Source: Strigops habroptila
Taxonomy: Eukaryota; Chordata; Aves; Psittaciformes; Psittacidae
Reading direction: 5' to 3'
Length of the DNA: 64,000 bases
Assembly: GCF_004027225.2 (NCBI RefSeq)
Contig: NC_044277.2
Location: 96,965,552-97,029,551 of the forward strand
The number at the start of each line of letters is the position of its first letter. Within the stretch, counting starts at the first letter, position 1. The position numbers and the translations under genes are program-made. The notes under the pieces are model-generated. The model saw only the letters and a program-made list of their open reading frames with translations. It did no database searches and had not been told where the DNA came from. Shown piece after piece: positions 11,500 to 24,200 of the stretch.

Positions 11500-12231
11500 T
11501 CTGATGCGCCTCCGCTGGGAGGGGGGAGGCCGGGGCGGTGGGAGGGGCGGGGCTCGGGCAGGGGGCGGGGCCAGCGCCTCTGGCCACGCGTTCCGCAGGG
11601 CCGCAGCGCGCCTGCGCTGGCGGGTCCGCTCCGCCCCCCTTTCGCGAGGCGCCCGCTCATTGGAGGGCGGGTAGCGGCCGCTCGCGGATGGCGCGGTCCC
11701 GCCCCCGGAAGTGTGGGCCGCGCGGGGGGCGGGGCCGAGCCCGCGGCCCGGCGGGGGCTGTCGGGAAGATGGCGGACTCGGTGTCCGGGCGGCGCTGAGC
11801 GGCCGGGGCGGCGGCGGCGGGACACAGCGCGGCCGCGAGCGCCATGTAGGGCCCGGCACCGCGGGGCACGGCTGGGCCCGGGGGGGCGGGATGGGGGAAC
11901 CCCACGTTCGCGGGCCCGGCCCCGCGCTCCCGGTACCGCGGAGGAGCGCTCGGTGCGGCCTGGCGGTACCGGGCGGGGATCTGCGTGCGCGAGGGCTCCT
12001 GGGACAAAGGGGGTCTGCGGGGCCCGGGGGAGGCGATGGGGCGGTGGGGGGGGGACGTCGGGGTGGGGACACCTGCGCAGGCCGGGGGGCTCCGGAGAGG
12101 GGGGTCTGTGGGGCGGGCACCCCCGCGCTGAGGTGGATCCGGGCGGGTGGGGGGTCCCGGTGCGGGCTCCGTGTGCCCCTCACCGGCTGCTGCCGAGCTT
12201 ACCCCCCTCCCGCCCCGCTCTCATCCCCAGG
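11500..12231 (+). promoter_or_regulatory. FASTK CpG-island promoter and 5' UTR intron region
   Basis: A dense CpG island carries repeated GGGGCGG boxes and an AAGATGGCGG YY1-like element near 11,766, typical of a TATA-less housekeeping start. The acceptor before the FASTK start exon ends near 12,231, so a non-coding first exon probably lies around 11,770-11,850. The exact transcription start and first donor could not be fixed. Confidence 0.6.
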
Positions 12232-12275
12232 GTCTCCCGGTTCTCTGAAGCCTCCCGAGCCGCCCTGCCCTCGCC

Positions 12276-15200
12276 ATGCTGCGCCTGCTGCCATGGCTCC
12301 GTGCTCTGACCCGGGAGAGCGTGTGGCCCGGAGTCCTGCAGGGCCTGGCTGCTGGTGACCGGAGCGGGGCCGGGATGTATCCCACCTGCTACTGTGCCGG
12401 CAAAGCGAAGCAGCGGGCCGTGCTGCTCCCCTTGGACCCCTACGGCCATGGGCTGCTGCACACCTTCCCCCCAGACGCCTACAGGACTCGAGGCCATGGC
12501 AAGAGGAAGAGCTGGAACTTCATCCACGAGAAGATGAGTTATGACACCTTCTTCACAATGAAGCGTCTGATCGAGCGCTCCCGCAGCGTGGGGGAGGTGC
12601 TGCGGTGGGTCACGCAGAACCCCAGCAAGGTGTCTGCCAGCCACTACCCTATCGCCCTGCACAAGCTGGGCCAGCTCTTGCAGCAGCAGCAGCAGGGCCA
12701 GGCTGCGGTGAATGGGGAGAGCCGTGGGCCCGGCCAGGTGCTGGAGCAGCCGGAGTTCCAGACTCTCTGTCAGGCCATCATCAGCGGCTGCTCCAAGTTC
12801 GATAACTTCAGCATTGTCAACTGCCTGTACGCTGCCGCTGCGCTGGGTGAGTGTCTGGGCGGCCGGCGTTGGCCTGTGTGGGGTCACCCACAGCAAATGG
12901 GAAGGTGGAGGGCAGTGGGGCAGCGGGACATGGGCCAGCGTGTGGTCTGTGAGGTGAAAGGAAAGCTGGCTTGTCCAGCTGCCGTGGAAGGGGGCAGGAC
13001 ATACTGAGACAGGCACTGCTGTCCGGGTTTGTGTGTGGATGGACGTGTGACGGCTCTGTGGCAGATGGAGCCGTGCCCTTTGAAGGAGGAGGAGGAGGAG
13101 GCTGTGCTTGGGGTTGGGAGAATGGACTGGCTGCTCGGGGAGGAGCTCAGCTGGCTGCAGCAGTCAGCCCGAAGGGAAGCCAAAGTGGTGGCCAGCGCTG
13201 CCTGGCAGGATGTGGGATAAACCACTCCTTGAGTTTTGTTCCAGCCCTGAAAATTAGGGAAACGTCCGAGCATCGAAGTGTGAGATGCGAGATCTTGGCT
13301 AAACCCTTTGCAAGCCTTGTGTCCTGTGTTGGTGGGCATTTAATATTCAGGAGAGAAGGTTCAAGCCGGTTTGGGTTCCTGCTCAGCAGCAGCCCCTGGG
13401 TGTTATGGAGCCTTCACTGGGCTGGGGACCCCCAAGGGCCCTGCGGATCCCCCTGCCTGCCCTGGCGGTACCAGGGTCCCTGGCAGGTACCCCATGGTGC
13501 ATGCCCTCCCCACCCCAGCGGTTGCTGCCAGCCCCATGCATGCGTCTCCTGCCATGCTGTTTGCTTTTATCTTTGCCCCCACTGCCGCTGCACGCTGGGC
13601 TCAGGCCTTGGCTGAGCCGCCCGGTGCCGTCCGTGGGTTGATGCAGTAACTCTAGATCCTGCTGGAGGGGGGAGGGAAGAAGTTCCTGCTCTTCCCCGCT
13701 CTGTCTCTCGGCGCCTTGTGTTTGTTGACGCTGAGCCCTGGGCTGCCAGGCGCCTCTGCCCTCAGCCGGGCTCCCCCCGGCCTGCTGTGGATTTGACCCA
13801 CACTTTGTTCTCTGTCAGCCGCCCTCCCCTGCTCACCACGCTCACCAGCTCATTAATAAAAACACTCACCCGCCTCTTCTTTAAGGAACAAAGCAACTGC
13901 TCAGACCAATTCTTCACTTTCCACCTTCTGGCTGATTTTTGATTAATGATGAAACGCAGCGACTTACCCCATGCTGCCTCAGTTGCTTTAAAGCCCTTTT
14001 GAAAACTGAAATCTTGTCAGCTGGCTCAGGAGAGCAGTGGGCTACCAGGGCCTCATACGGTGCCTAATGCTTCATGTGTCTCCTGGTCATATCTCTCCTG
14101 ACACACGGAGGATGGCCTTTGCCTTTTTCCTGTGCGCCTGGCCTCTCGTCTTTCCCTGGTTGAATAATACACCCAGAGCTGGGGGCGAGCGTTTTCCCCA
14201 GGAGTCGGGTTTGAAAGACTGAAGCTACAGTAGGAAAAGGGAGAAGGCTGGAGATGTGAAAGGATTAGTTCCCATCACACAGAGACAGCTTTTATTTCAG
14301 TGATGTGCTGATTTCTTGTTTGTTTTCCAACCACAACTTTTTTTAAAGTACTTTTAGAGGTGTCTTATTTATGCTTAAGAAGTTGGAGAGTTAAGATATA
14401 AACCTCACTTTTGCAGATGAACTAAAGGACTTCCGTTTTGATGGAGTTGGGGGGAATAACCCAGCAGCTCCACGTGACTTTTTCCATGGTGCAGATGCCC
14501 TGATGTTGTGGTCAGGCTTTACCAGACCGTTCCCTTTCCCTTTGTCACCTTTGGTTTGATCACTGACACGGCAAACCTGCCCTCCTCCGGCTGTAGTCTC
14601 GTGCCTGAGCCCACGAGGACGGTTGTGCCTAGTGAAGACGAGAGGTGGGGTCTGGACATCCCTCATCCCTTCCCTGTCACAGGCCTGCCCGGGGAGTCGC
14701 CGCTGGTGCGAGTGCTGGAGGACGAATCCCGGAGCCGCCTGGGCCGCTTCAACCAGAAGGATGTCTCCATGGTGTTCAGCAGCGTGATGAGGCTGCACCC
14801 ATCCAGCCCCCACCCCCTGGTCGAGTCCTGCCTCAGCAGCTTGGAGCGGCACCTGGAGAAGGAGCGGCACCCCCAGACCCTCTTCCTGCTCCTTTCCTAC
14901 TACCGGCTGCGGGCGCAGGCGCTGCAGGGACACCCGGCCTCCGACCAGCAGCTGATCAACAACCGCAAGATCCTGCGCCTCGTCAGGCACACGCTGGGGC
15001 AAGTGAGTGCCATGCGGGAGCACGAGCTGGCCCTCTTGGACGAGATGCTGGCCCTGTGCGCCCAGGAGGCGAACAACAAGGCCCTGGAGGCCATCTTCAG
15101 CTCTCAGCTCTTCTACGAGAACCGTCAAGAGCGCTTCATCCGCAGCATGGCAGGTGAGGGCAGGGTCCATGCCCACTCTTCCCCCCTGCAGGGGTTTCCA

Positions 15201-18200
15201 GGCTCTGTCCATGCACTTGGCAGCCTTGGAGTCTCCTGTCCTGGCCCCAGAGGGCATCCAGGTTTATGACAGCACCAGCTGGGGCATTGCTGAGCACCAG
15301 GAGCTCAATGCCTAGGTGAGAACGGAGCAGGAGATGCTCTGTGCTATGGCAGCCCTGTCACTGACTTCCCAGCCTAGTTCTTCCAGGGTTGGGAGCCTGC
15401 CTTGCCTCGAGACTGGGAGCAGGCTGTTTTCGGTGGGGTTTCTACAGGAGGGACCCCATTCTGTGCACGTTCTAGCTGTGCCTCCTGGGGTGCACATGAC
15501 TGGAATCTCCCCGAGCCTCTCACAAGCCACATAATGATATTTGCTGGGTTTCAGGAGAGATGGCTTTGCTCTGGGTCTTGTTATCTCCCACCTGCCTGCA
15601 CTGCCTTTCCTGCCCTGGCTGTAGTGGCTCCTGGAGAGCTGCAGTTGGGACAGAGCCAGGCCTCTCTGACGGATATCCCGCTGTGGTTTGCTCTGTGCAG
15701 AGTGGCTCCCCAGGAAGGCAGAGAACCTCACCCCCTACACCATGGCCCTCATCGCCAAGTACGTGGCCCGGCACCGGCTGCGTGAGCCACGGCTGCTTGA
15801 TACCATTGCAAACTTCCTCCTGAAGCGTGGGGAGCAGCTCGACAGCAAGGTGAGTGTTCACCCCAGCTTGGACGGATGCCTGGGGCTGGCTCCAGAGCTG
15901 CCTTGGTGCTGGGGGAACCACATCACTTCTCTGCCTTTGGGCTGGTTCATCTTGCTGGCACCAACCAGGATGTGCTCTGGTTCTTACAGGCTGTGAGAGC
16001 CTGTTCCTGCCCAGCTCTGGGCAGGTTTGGCCTGTCCTTTGTCCCGCTGCCTGGCCCAGCCCCACTCATTCTCCTCCTGCCCGCAGGTGATCCAGAAGCT
16101 GGTGTTTCCCTTCAGCCGCATGAATTACCGCCCATCCAACCACAGCGAGCTCTTCCCCAAGCTGGAGGCCATCCTGGAGCAGAAGGCCGGCAGCTCACCC
16201 CTGGCAACCGTCAACATCCTCATGTCCATGTTTCAGCTCAGCCATTTCCCACAGACCGTCCTGCACCAAGTCTTCTCCCCAGCTTTCATCACCAATGTTA
16301 TGAGTATGTCGGGCCATTTCCAGGCGTTACAGCTCGGGGCTGGGGCGGAGGCGGGTTTGGGAAGCATTGGAGAGACCCGGAGCGTGGCTGGGGCAGGGTT
16401 TACCAGGTCCTGTCCCCGCAGGCAGCCCCTACGCGCTGATCGTGCGCCGCTACCTCTCGCTGCTGGACGCGGCGGTGGAGCTGGAGTTCCGCGATTACAG
16501 CGGCCCGCGCCTCGACCCGCGCTACCGCGTCCTCATGTTCGAGCACGCCCTCACAGCCGATGAGGCCAACAGAAAGTACAGGTCAGCGCTGGGGAGGGAG
16601 GGAAGGGAGGGCTGCCCCGGGGGGAGAGCACGGCTGGGAGCGCGGGGTGCAAACCTGACACTGCCAGTGCCACCTCTAAACCCCGTCCCTAAAGAGCCAC
16701 GTCTACACGTCTTTTAAATGCCTGCAGGGGTGGTGACTCCACCATGTCCCTGGGCAGCTTGTTCCAGTGCTTGACAACACTTCTGGGGATGAAGAATATG
16801 CTGTTGGTGTAACAGTATTGAGGGGAGCTTTCCTGTTGAAGGAGCTGAAGCATGTCCCCGCCCTGCCCCAGAACAGCAGAGCCCAAAGCCTCTCCTTATT
16901 TCCCGCTCCCAGGGGCCTTCACATCTGCACAGATGTGCTCAGAGGGAGAACACAGGTTGGCAGTGCCTGAAGGGACAGGCTGGCGGCTCTCCCCACTGCA
17001 TCTTCTGACTATTCCTTTTCCCTTAGTTACAAGGGGCTGGTGGCTGAGGCGTTGCGGCAGCTGGTGGGAGAAGAGTGCTATCGGCAGGACGAGGTGCTGC
17101 CCCCAGGATACTGCACAGGTAGCTTGGCTGCACTAGGGCAGCGCCATGGCTCGGGGTGCTGGCAGTGGGATGCGTGGGGCTGTGGGCACAGCAGAAGCCG
17201 TGCGGCTGCCTGAGTGCTTGAGGGAGGCCCGAGGGTGGGAGCTTATTCAGGGCAGAACTAGATTTGGCTGCTTTGTCACCACCTTCCCCATGATACTGCC
17301 TTCTCCCAGCACTTCAGGACAAAGCTCCCTGAGCTGTTCCACCACAGGAGGGCTCACCTGGTGTGGAGGTTCTCTCTGTGTCCCTGTCTGCTGGGCTGGC
17401 TGGTGCAGTCTCTCACTTTGGACACGCAGGGTCCCCGAGCCTATGTCACATCATTAGAGGGGTCTAAAGCCTGCTACTGATCCCTGTTCTCTCTCCGCAG
17501 ACTTCCTGCTGTGGATCAACCGCTCGGGCACTGTGCTGCCTCTTTCCCGTGTTCCTGCAGCTTCCAAGGCTCCCTCTGTCCACACTACAACATCCCCTGC
17601 CGCCATCTCCTTGCGCTCGAGCGTCCTGGCCCTCACCTCGGACTTGCAGGACTTTGCCCCATTTGCTCCAGAGACGCCAAGCAGCCCCCCGGGCTCCCGG
17701 GAGAACAACCTGGCCGGGAGGTTCCTCCCCACGCTTTGCCCTGCCCCGGGGGGGCCCTGCTACCAGCCCCCCTCGGACTATTACTGCAGCCTGAGCAAAG
17801 AGTCTTCCCTGGAGAGCCAGGGCAGCTCCACGTTAAGCAGCCCTTCCGAGTGCCTCTCCGCACAGCCAGCTGGCACCCCTGACTGCTCCCCCAGGGGCAC
17901 CTCCACAGCCACGCTCTTCCAGTTCCCTATCAGCAAGATCCTGGAGGAGGAGGAGGAGGCTACTGCCAGCTGCACTGGCCACGATCACAACTGCTTCCAG
18001 GGGGAGCAGGCGCAGGAGGAGACGGAGGAAAGGAGTCCCCCCCCCAGCGAGGACGCCTGCCCTCCACCCTCTCCGTGCCGGCCCAGCCCCAAGCGAGGGC
18101 CTGGCGATGGCCCACAGGGAGCTGAGGAGATTCAGAGGTACCGAACTGCCCTTCATCCCCTGCTGTCGTGGGGAGTTGGGTGGCACTGCTGCCCGTCCTG

Positions 18201-21200
18201 CCTGCAGGGTCTGTGCCATGGGTAACACTGTCCTCCTCCCCCTCTGTCCTCTGCAGGGTGGTGCTGTCGGTCAATGACAAGTGGCATTACTGCCAGAACT
18301 CCGACATCCTGGTGGGCTCGCGAGCCATGAGGGACAGGCACTTGCGACTGCTGGGCTACTGTCTGGTTCAGGTAAGTGGGGGGCTGCCCCCTTCCCTCCC
18401 TCAGGCAGAAACCACCCATGGCCCTGCGGCAAGATGGGCTAGAGAGCTGGCATCTCCACTGCATACACTCCCAATGGGAGCCCTCCTTCCTCCTTTCATG
18501 CTTGCTGTTAGTGAGAGGAAGCAGTGACTCATCCTCACAGCTCCTTTTTGCCTTCCTCTCCCCCCACCAAGACTTTTTCCATGTGACTGGTAGAAGGCAA
18601 GGACAAGGACAGCTCCTCCTGTCCACTGGTGCTGCAGGAATCCTGGACTGGAGCTGAGAGACAACCAGCTCACCAGGCAGGGAGGGGAGCAGGGCATGCT
18701 GGCTCAGCTTGGGCCCAGCAGACACACCAGCTGCAGTGCCTCTAGGTGGAAATGAAGTGGGGATGTAGCTCAGGCTGATACCCTGCACTGTGACCCAGGC
18801 TGTGGGTTCTGCAGCATGACTCTTGCCGCTGTGGTGGAGGTGAGGTGAGGCAAGGCAAACCTCCCTTCAGTGCTGGTTTTGGAGCCCTGGCCTCTTTGGG
18901 TGCAGCCTCTGGCTGGTCTGTGGTGAGAGCTGCGAATGGAGAAGGCCTCGAGGCTTTGCGAACACCTTTGTAATTGTCTCCAGACCTCTTTGGTAACTTC
19001 AGACGTTGTTTTGAGGTGTGCAGCTTCTGCAAGACTCTTTGTGGGATGATTTGTAATGGGAGGATGGATCTTTCTGAGGAAAACAGGCAAGCCTCTCATT
19101 ACTGTTTACTTCTCCACTTCAGAGGTCACCTGAATTACAGTCATAGATCTATTAAGCAGTCCCATAACCATTTCTTAAAGCTCCTTACCTCCCTGCTGCT
19201 GACGGCGCTGTGTGCCAACACGAAGCTCCTCCTCATTTCACAATTTGCAGTGTACGTAGTTCAGAAGCCCTTTGTTTATGCATAGCTTCGGCAGTCCCGT
19301 GACTCACAGTGTGGTATTTCCTTGGAGATCCCTTGGAGATCACTGCAGGGCAGTGCAGCAGGCCCAGCTCTCCCATGCAGCCCACCCTGGGTCTCCCTTG
19401 TGCTGGGTTTTGGGATGGGCACCTGTGGGGCTGAGCAGCTTTTCTGCACGGAGGAGCGCTCCCAGCCGGTGCCACAGGCTCTCGCTGTGTGCCTGGGCTC
19501 CGGGATGCCCTTGGCTGGGGAAGGTGCTTGGCACAGCTGCCTCCACTCCCAGCTTTGTGCCACCGCGTCCCGGAGCTGCCCTTGCCTGCCTGCCCTGTGC
19601 TGCACAACAGCAGCCAGGGACTGTGCACACCCTGCCCGTGGCCCAGCTTGAGGGTCTGTGTCCTGTCTCAAGCTGTCTCTGGTGACCATTACATTACTAA
19701 CAGCATCTCTGAGGAGCAAGGCAGAAGGGCAAGAGTGCAGGCAAGCAAGAGCTGTCCTGCTGCATGCCATTAGGTGTCAGGACCTGCATGACCGAGGCCA
19801 TGGGAGCTCCTTCCTCCCCTCTGCTCAGCGTGATGGTGGGCCAGCTGCTGGTGTGGTTGGCTCCCTTTGGGTGTGTGAGGGTGGCCACGCTGGTCCCATC
19901 CCCTCTAGTCCCTCTCCAGCAGCAGACAGTGGCAGATGGTTGGAAAATGAGTGAAGTGGATCACAGAGAGCCTGAGAACTCCTGCACCTGCCTGGAGAGC
20001 TGTGTTTGATTGCCCCGGTGGACCTCTTCTCTGGGAGCTTTTTATTCCTCTTTGAGCCTGCTCGCTCTTCCACACCTGTGGCGTCCAGTGCCAAGCAGCT
20101 CCAGGCACTATCACCTGCAACAAGCCCTGTTTGTTTTAAACCTGTCAGCTCAGCTAACGCGTGCTGCCGGGTCTGGTACCACGAGGGAGAGAAGAGCAGC
20201 TCCGCAGTTACCACCTTCTATGTTTGTGTTTCCAGAATTGCTTCCCCTTGGCCACCCCTTTAAGATGAAGAACCCCAGGCAGTTCAACTTCTTCCTGAGT
20301 TGAAGCTGCTTCACAGCTTGCTGGTTGTCCTTGCTCATCTTGTTTGAGGTTCATTTCCTCTTCTTCTCATACCTTTACTGGATCTCAGAGTAGCTTAGAT
20401 TGGCAGGGGCTGCTGGAGATGACCCCGTCCAGCGCTGGCTCACACAGGCAGGGTGCTCAGTACCATAACTGCTTGAGATTTGAATGTCTCACAGAGAGGT
20501 TGCTTTCTGGGTAACCTGTTCCAGGGTCAAGGCCAGTGCTGCTTTACCCTCACAGTAGAAGAGTTTTTTCTTACATTTGGGCAGGGGTGTGTGTGTAGTT
20601 TTTCCTTAAGTTTAAGTGGGGTTTCTGGTGGTTTAGGTTTGTGCCCTTGCCTCTATCTCTCTCTCACTGGGCACCACTAAGAGTCTGACTCTCTCTTCTT
20701 TATGGCTGCCTGTCAGGTATTTGCACATATATAAGATGCTGCTGTCAGCCTCTCTTCGCATATCACATGCTGTAGTCCCGTGATCATCCTCGTGGCATTG
20801 CATTGGATGTGCTCTGGCTCATCCATGTCTTGTTCTGGAGAGCTCATCACTGGACACTCTGATTGTGTCTCACCAGTGCTCAACAGCAGACAAGGATCCG
20901 CTGCCTCCCATAGAATCACAGAATGGTTAGAGTTGGAAAGGACCTTAAGATCATCTAGTTCCAATCCCCTGTCATGGGAGACCTCGCACTAGACCATGTC
21001 GCCGAAGGCTCTGTCCAACCTGGCCTTGAACACCACCAGGGATGGAGCATTTGCCACTTCTTTGGGCAACCCATTCCAGTGCCTCACCACCCTCACTGTA
21101 AAGAACTTCTCCCTTATATCTAACCTGAACTTCCCCTGTTTAAGTTTGAAGCCATTACCCCTTCTCCTATCACTACAGTCCCTAATGAAGAGTCCCTTCC

Positions 21201-24200
21201 CAGCATCCTTATGGGCCCCCTTCAGATACTGGAAGGCTGCTATGAGGTCTCCACGCAGCCTTCTCTTCTCCAGGCTGAACAGCCCCAACTTTCTCAGCCT
21301 GTCTTCATACAGGAGGTGCTCCAGCCCTCTGATCATCCTCGTGGCCCTCCTCTGGACTCGCTCCAACAGCTCCATGTCCTTTTTATGTTGAGGACACCAG
21401 AACTGTACACGGTACTCCAAGTGAAGTCTCACAAGAGCGGAGTAGAGGGGCAGGATCACCTCCTTTGACCTGCTGGTCACGCTTCTTTTGATGCAGCCCA
21501 GGATACGGTTGGCTTTCTGGGCTGCAAGCGCACACTGAAGCCGGCTCATGTTAAGCTTCTCGTCAACCAACACCCCCAAGTCCTTCTCCGCAGGGCTGCT
21601 CTGAATCTCTTCTCCGCCCAACCTGTAGCAGTGCCTGGGATTGCCCCGACCCAGGTGTAGGACCTTACACTTGGCTTGGTTAAACTTCATAAGGTTGGCA
21701 TCAGCCCACCTCACAAGTGTGTCAAGGTCCCTCTGGATGGCATCCCTTCCCTCCAGCATATCAACCGAATCACACAGCTTGGTGTTGTCAGCAAACTTGC
21801 TGAGAGCGCACTCAATCCCACTGTCCATGTCGCCGACAAAGATGAGAACAGGATCGGTCACACCACCGATCCCTCAGGGACACCACTCATTACTGGTCTC
21901 CAACTGGACATTGAGCCATTGACCACAACTCTTTGCGTGCAGACATCGAGCCAGTTCTTTATCCGCCGGGTAGTCCGGTGCTCTTCCTAGCGCAGCCTGG
22001 GTTGCCACTGGCCTCCTTTCTCCAAGGGAGCACTGCAGACTGGTTTCTCCAGCCTGTTCATAAGGTCCTTCTGAAGGCAGCAGAACCATCTGGTGCATCA
22101 GCTTCTCCCCATTTTGTACATCCACAGCTTCACCAGGGGTGCACTCGGTGCCGGTGTCCAGGTCGCTGATGAGGACACTAAATGGTGTCAGGCCCTATGG
22201 TGACTCCTGGGTGTGCAGCTTGTGACTGGTCCAGCTGGACACAGTGCTCACAGCTCAGCCATCCTTACATTTAGTTTAGGGCCTTCTCTTGTTGGCTGTT
22301 GCACTGCCATGTGTCTGCTTGCCCGGCGCTGGATGCCTGGCGTGTCTGGCACGCTGCTAAGCTGTCTGGGTATGTCTGTGATGGTGCCAGGGCCGTGCTC
22401 CTTCTTGGATGCCATTGATCGTGGCAGTGGCAGGTGTGGATTTGTCAGTATCTCTGAGCAGGGCTTCCTCCCAGGAGAACCCGCTCCTGCCGTGGCACAG
22501 CAGGCAGGGGCTGCCTGTGGTGACTGCAGAGGATGCCAGAGAGGGACTCTTCATCAGGGGCTGTAGCGATTGGACAAGGGGAAATGGGTTTAAATTTAAA
22601 CAGGGGAAGTTATAAAACCAGTTGGATGTAAGGAAGAAGTTCTTCCCTGTGAGGGTGATGAGGCACTGAACAGGTTGCCCAAAGAAGCGGTGAATGCTCC
22701 ATCCCTGGCAGTGTTCAAGGCCAGGTTGGATGGGGCTTGGAACAACCTGGTCCAGTGTGAGGCGTCCCTGCCCATAGCAGGGGGGTTGGAACTAGGTGGT
22801 CTTAAGGTCCTTTCCAACCCAAACCAGTGTGTGATTCTGTGACATCACCAGGTCTTGTACCCAGACCCTTCCTTGCCTCCATCCTCAGGTAGACCTGTGC
22901 CTTGCTTCCACCCTTCTGGCAGGCTGGGAGTGCTATTGCAGGGTCACCTACCTCAGATCCTCCACTCTCCAGAGATGCTCTGGGGCTCACCCTTTCCAAG
23001 GTAGATGTTCCTCTCCCTGATGGTCCTGGCCTTTTATTGACAGCAGCTCTTTTCCCTTGGAAGTTTCTGGGTAAGGACATGCTCCTTCTTTCCCAGTATC
23101 CTGCCCTGAATAATGGCCAGGTTTGATGTTCCCACAAGCCCTGCCCTGCTCTGGCACTTCTTGCTTCCAGCCTGTTTGCTTGAAGGAGCTTTCTGTGCTG
23201 TTGATTCTTCCTTCGTGTCTGCAGGGCCAGCCTGCTGGGGAGGCAGACCCCATGGAGCTGGGCCATGAGGAAGGGAGCATGAAGCAGTGCAAAGAGGTGG
23301 CTCCATACCACAACTGCCAGAGGCCTTTGGTTCAGACTCCCTGCAGCCAGAGGATTTGGTTCCTTCTCCCCGTGCAGAGTTAGCAGCCGCCTTCACCCCT
23401 GGCCTGTGTGGGACTGGAGAACAGTGCCCGTCTGCAGCCTGTCCTCTATCCTGGGGGCAGCCGCAGTTTGTCTCTGTCCCATCCCACTTGCTCATCCGTG
23501 ATGGTCGCAGGCAGGTCGTGGACCTTGTGTAGCACCCATGTCTGGATCTAGCCTTTCCGTGGGGTCCCTGGGTCACCTGTGCCAACTTTTCCCACCCTGT
23601 CCCTTCAGGATGCCTGCTATTAGACCTGTTTCTCAATGAGCTGGTGAGAAAAAGCTTCCTCTGTTGTAGGCAAATGCCTGTGTGTCATGATACCCCATGC
23701 GTGGAAGCTCACCTGCCCTCTCCAGCCCCAGGCCTGAGCACCTGAGGAGCGGCAGCTCTGGTGTCCATGGTGCACTGCAGCCTGCACTGAGATGGTGCCT
23801 GGGTGCCTCCATCCCTGTGTTGCTTCCTCTCTAAGCAGGATCTCCAAGCCTCAGGGAGAGCTTTTCTTGTACTTCCATGTTCCCAGGAGGGATGGGGCAT
23901 TGTTCCTGAGCAGTGAAATGCACCAAGGGCTGGGCTGGGGTTGGGGTGGGTGCAGGGATCCTGTCACCGTGGTGTAGTGCTCTTTGCCCTTCCTGTGCTG
24001 CTGCATGGCTGTGTGGGTTGTGATTACCCTTGGTCCTGCTCCATGAGCACTGGTGCTGCCATCAGGAATGTCAGACCAGCAGTTTCCAGACACCCCAATG
24101 GATTCTGCCTGACACCCATGTGGAGGGAACACTGGTGGTAGCTGGAGTCTCCTCTTTGTGTCCCTGTGTATCCCTTCCCGCAGCTGCTGCAGTGCAGCTT

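Noticed and set aside
10846-12183. 445-codon minus-strand frame antisense to TMUB1 exon 2 and the FASTK promoter
   Set aside because: It overlaps the securely identified TMUB1 ubiquitin-like domain in antisense and is otherwise Pro/Arg-rich CpG-island translation.
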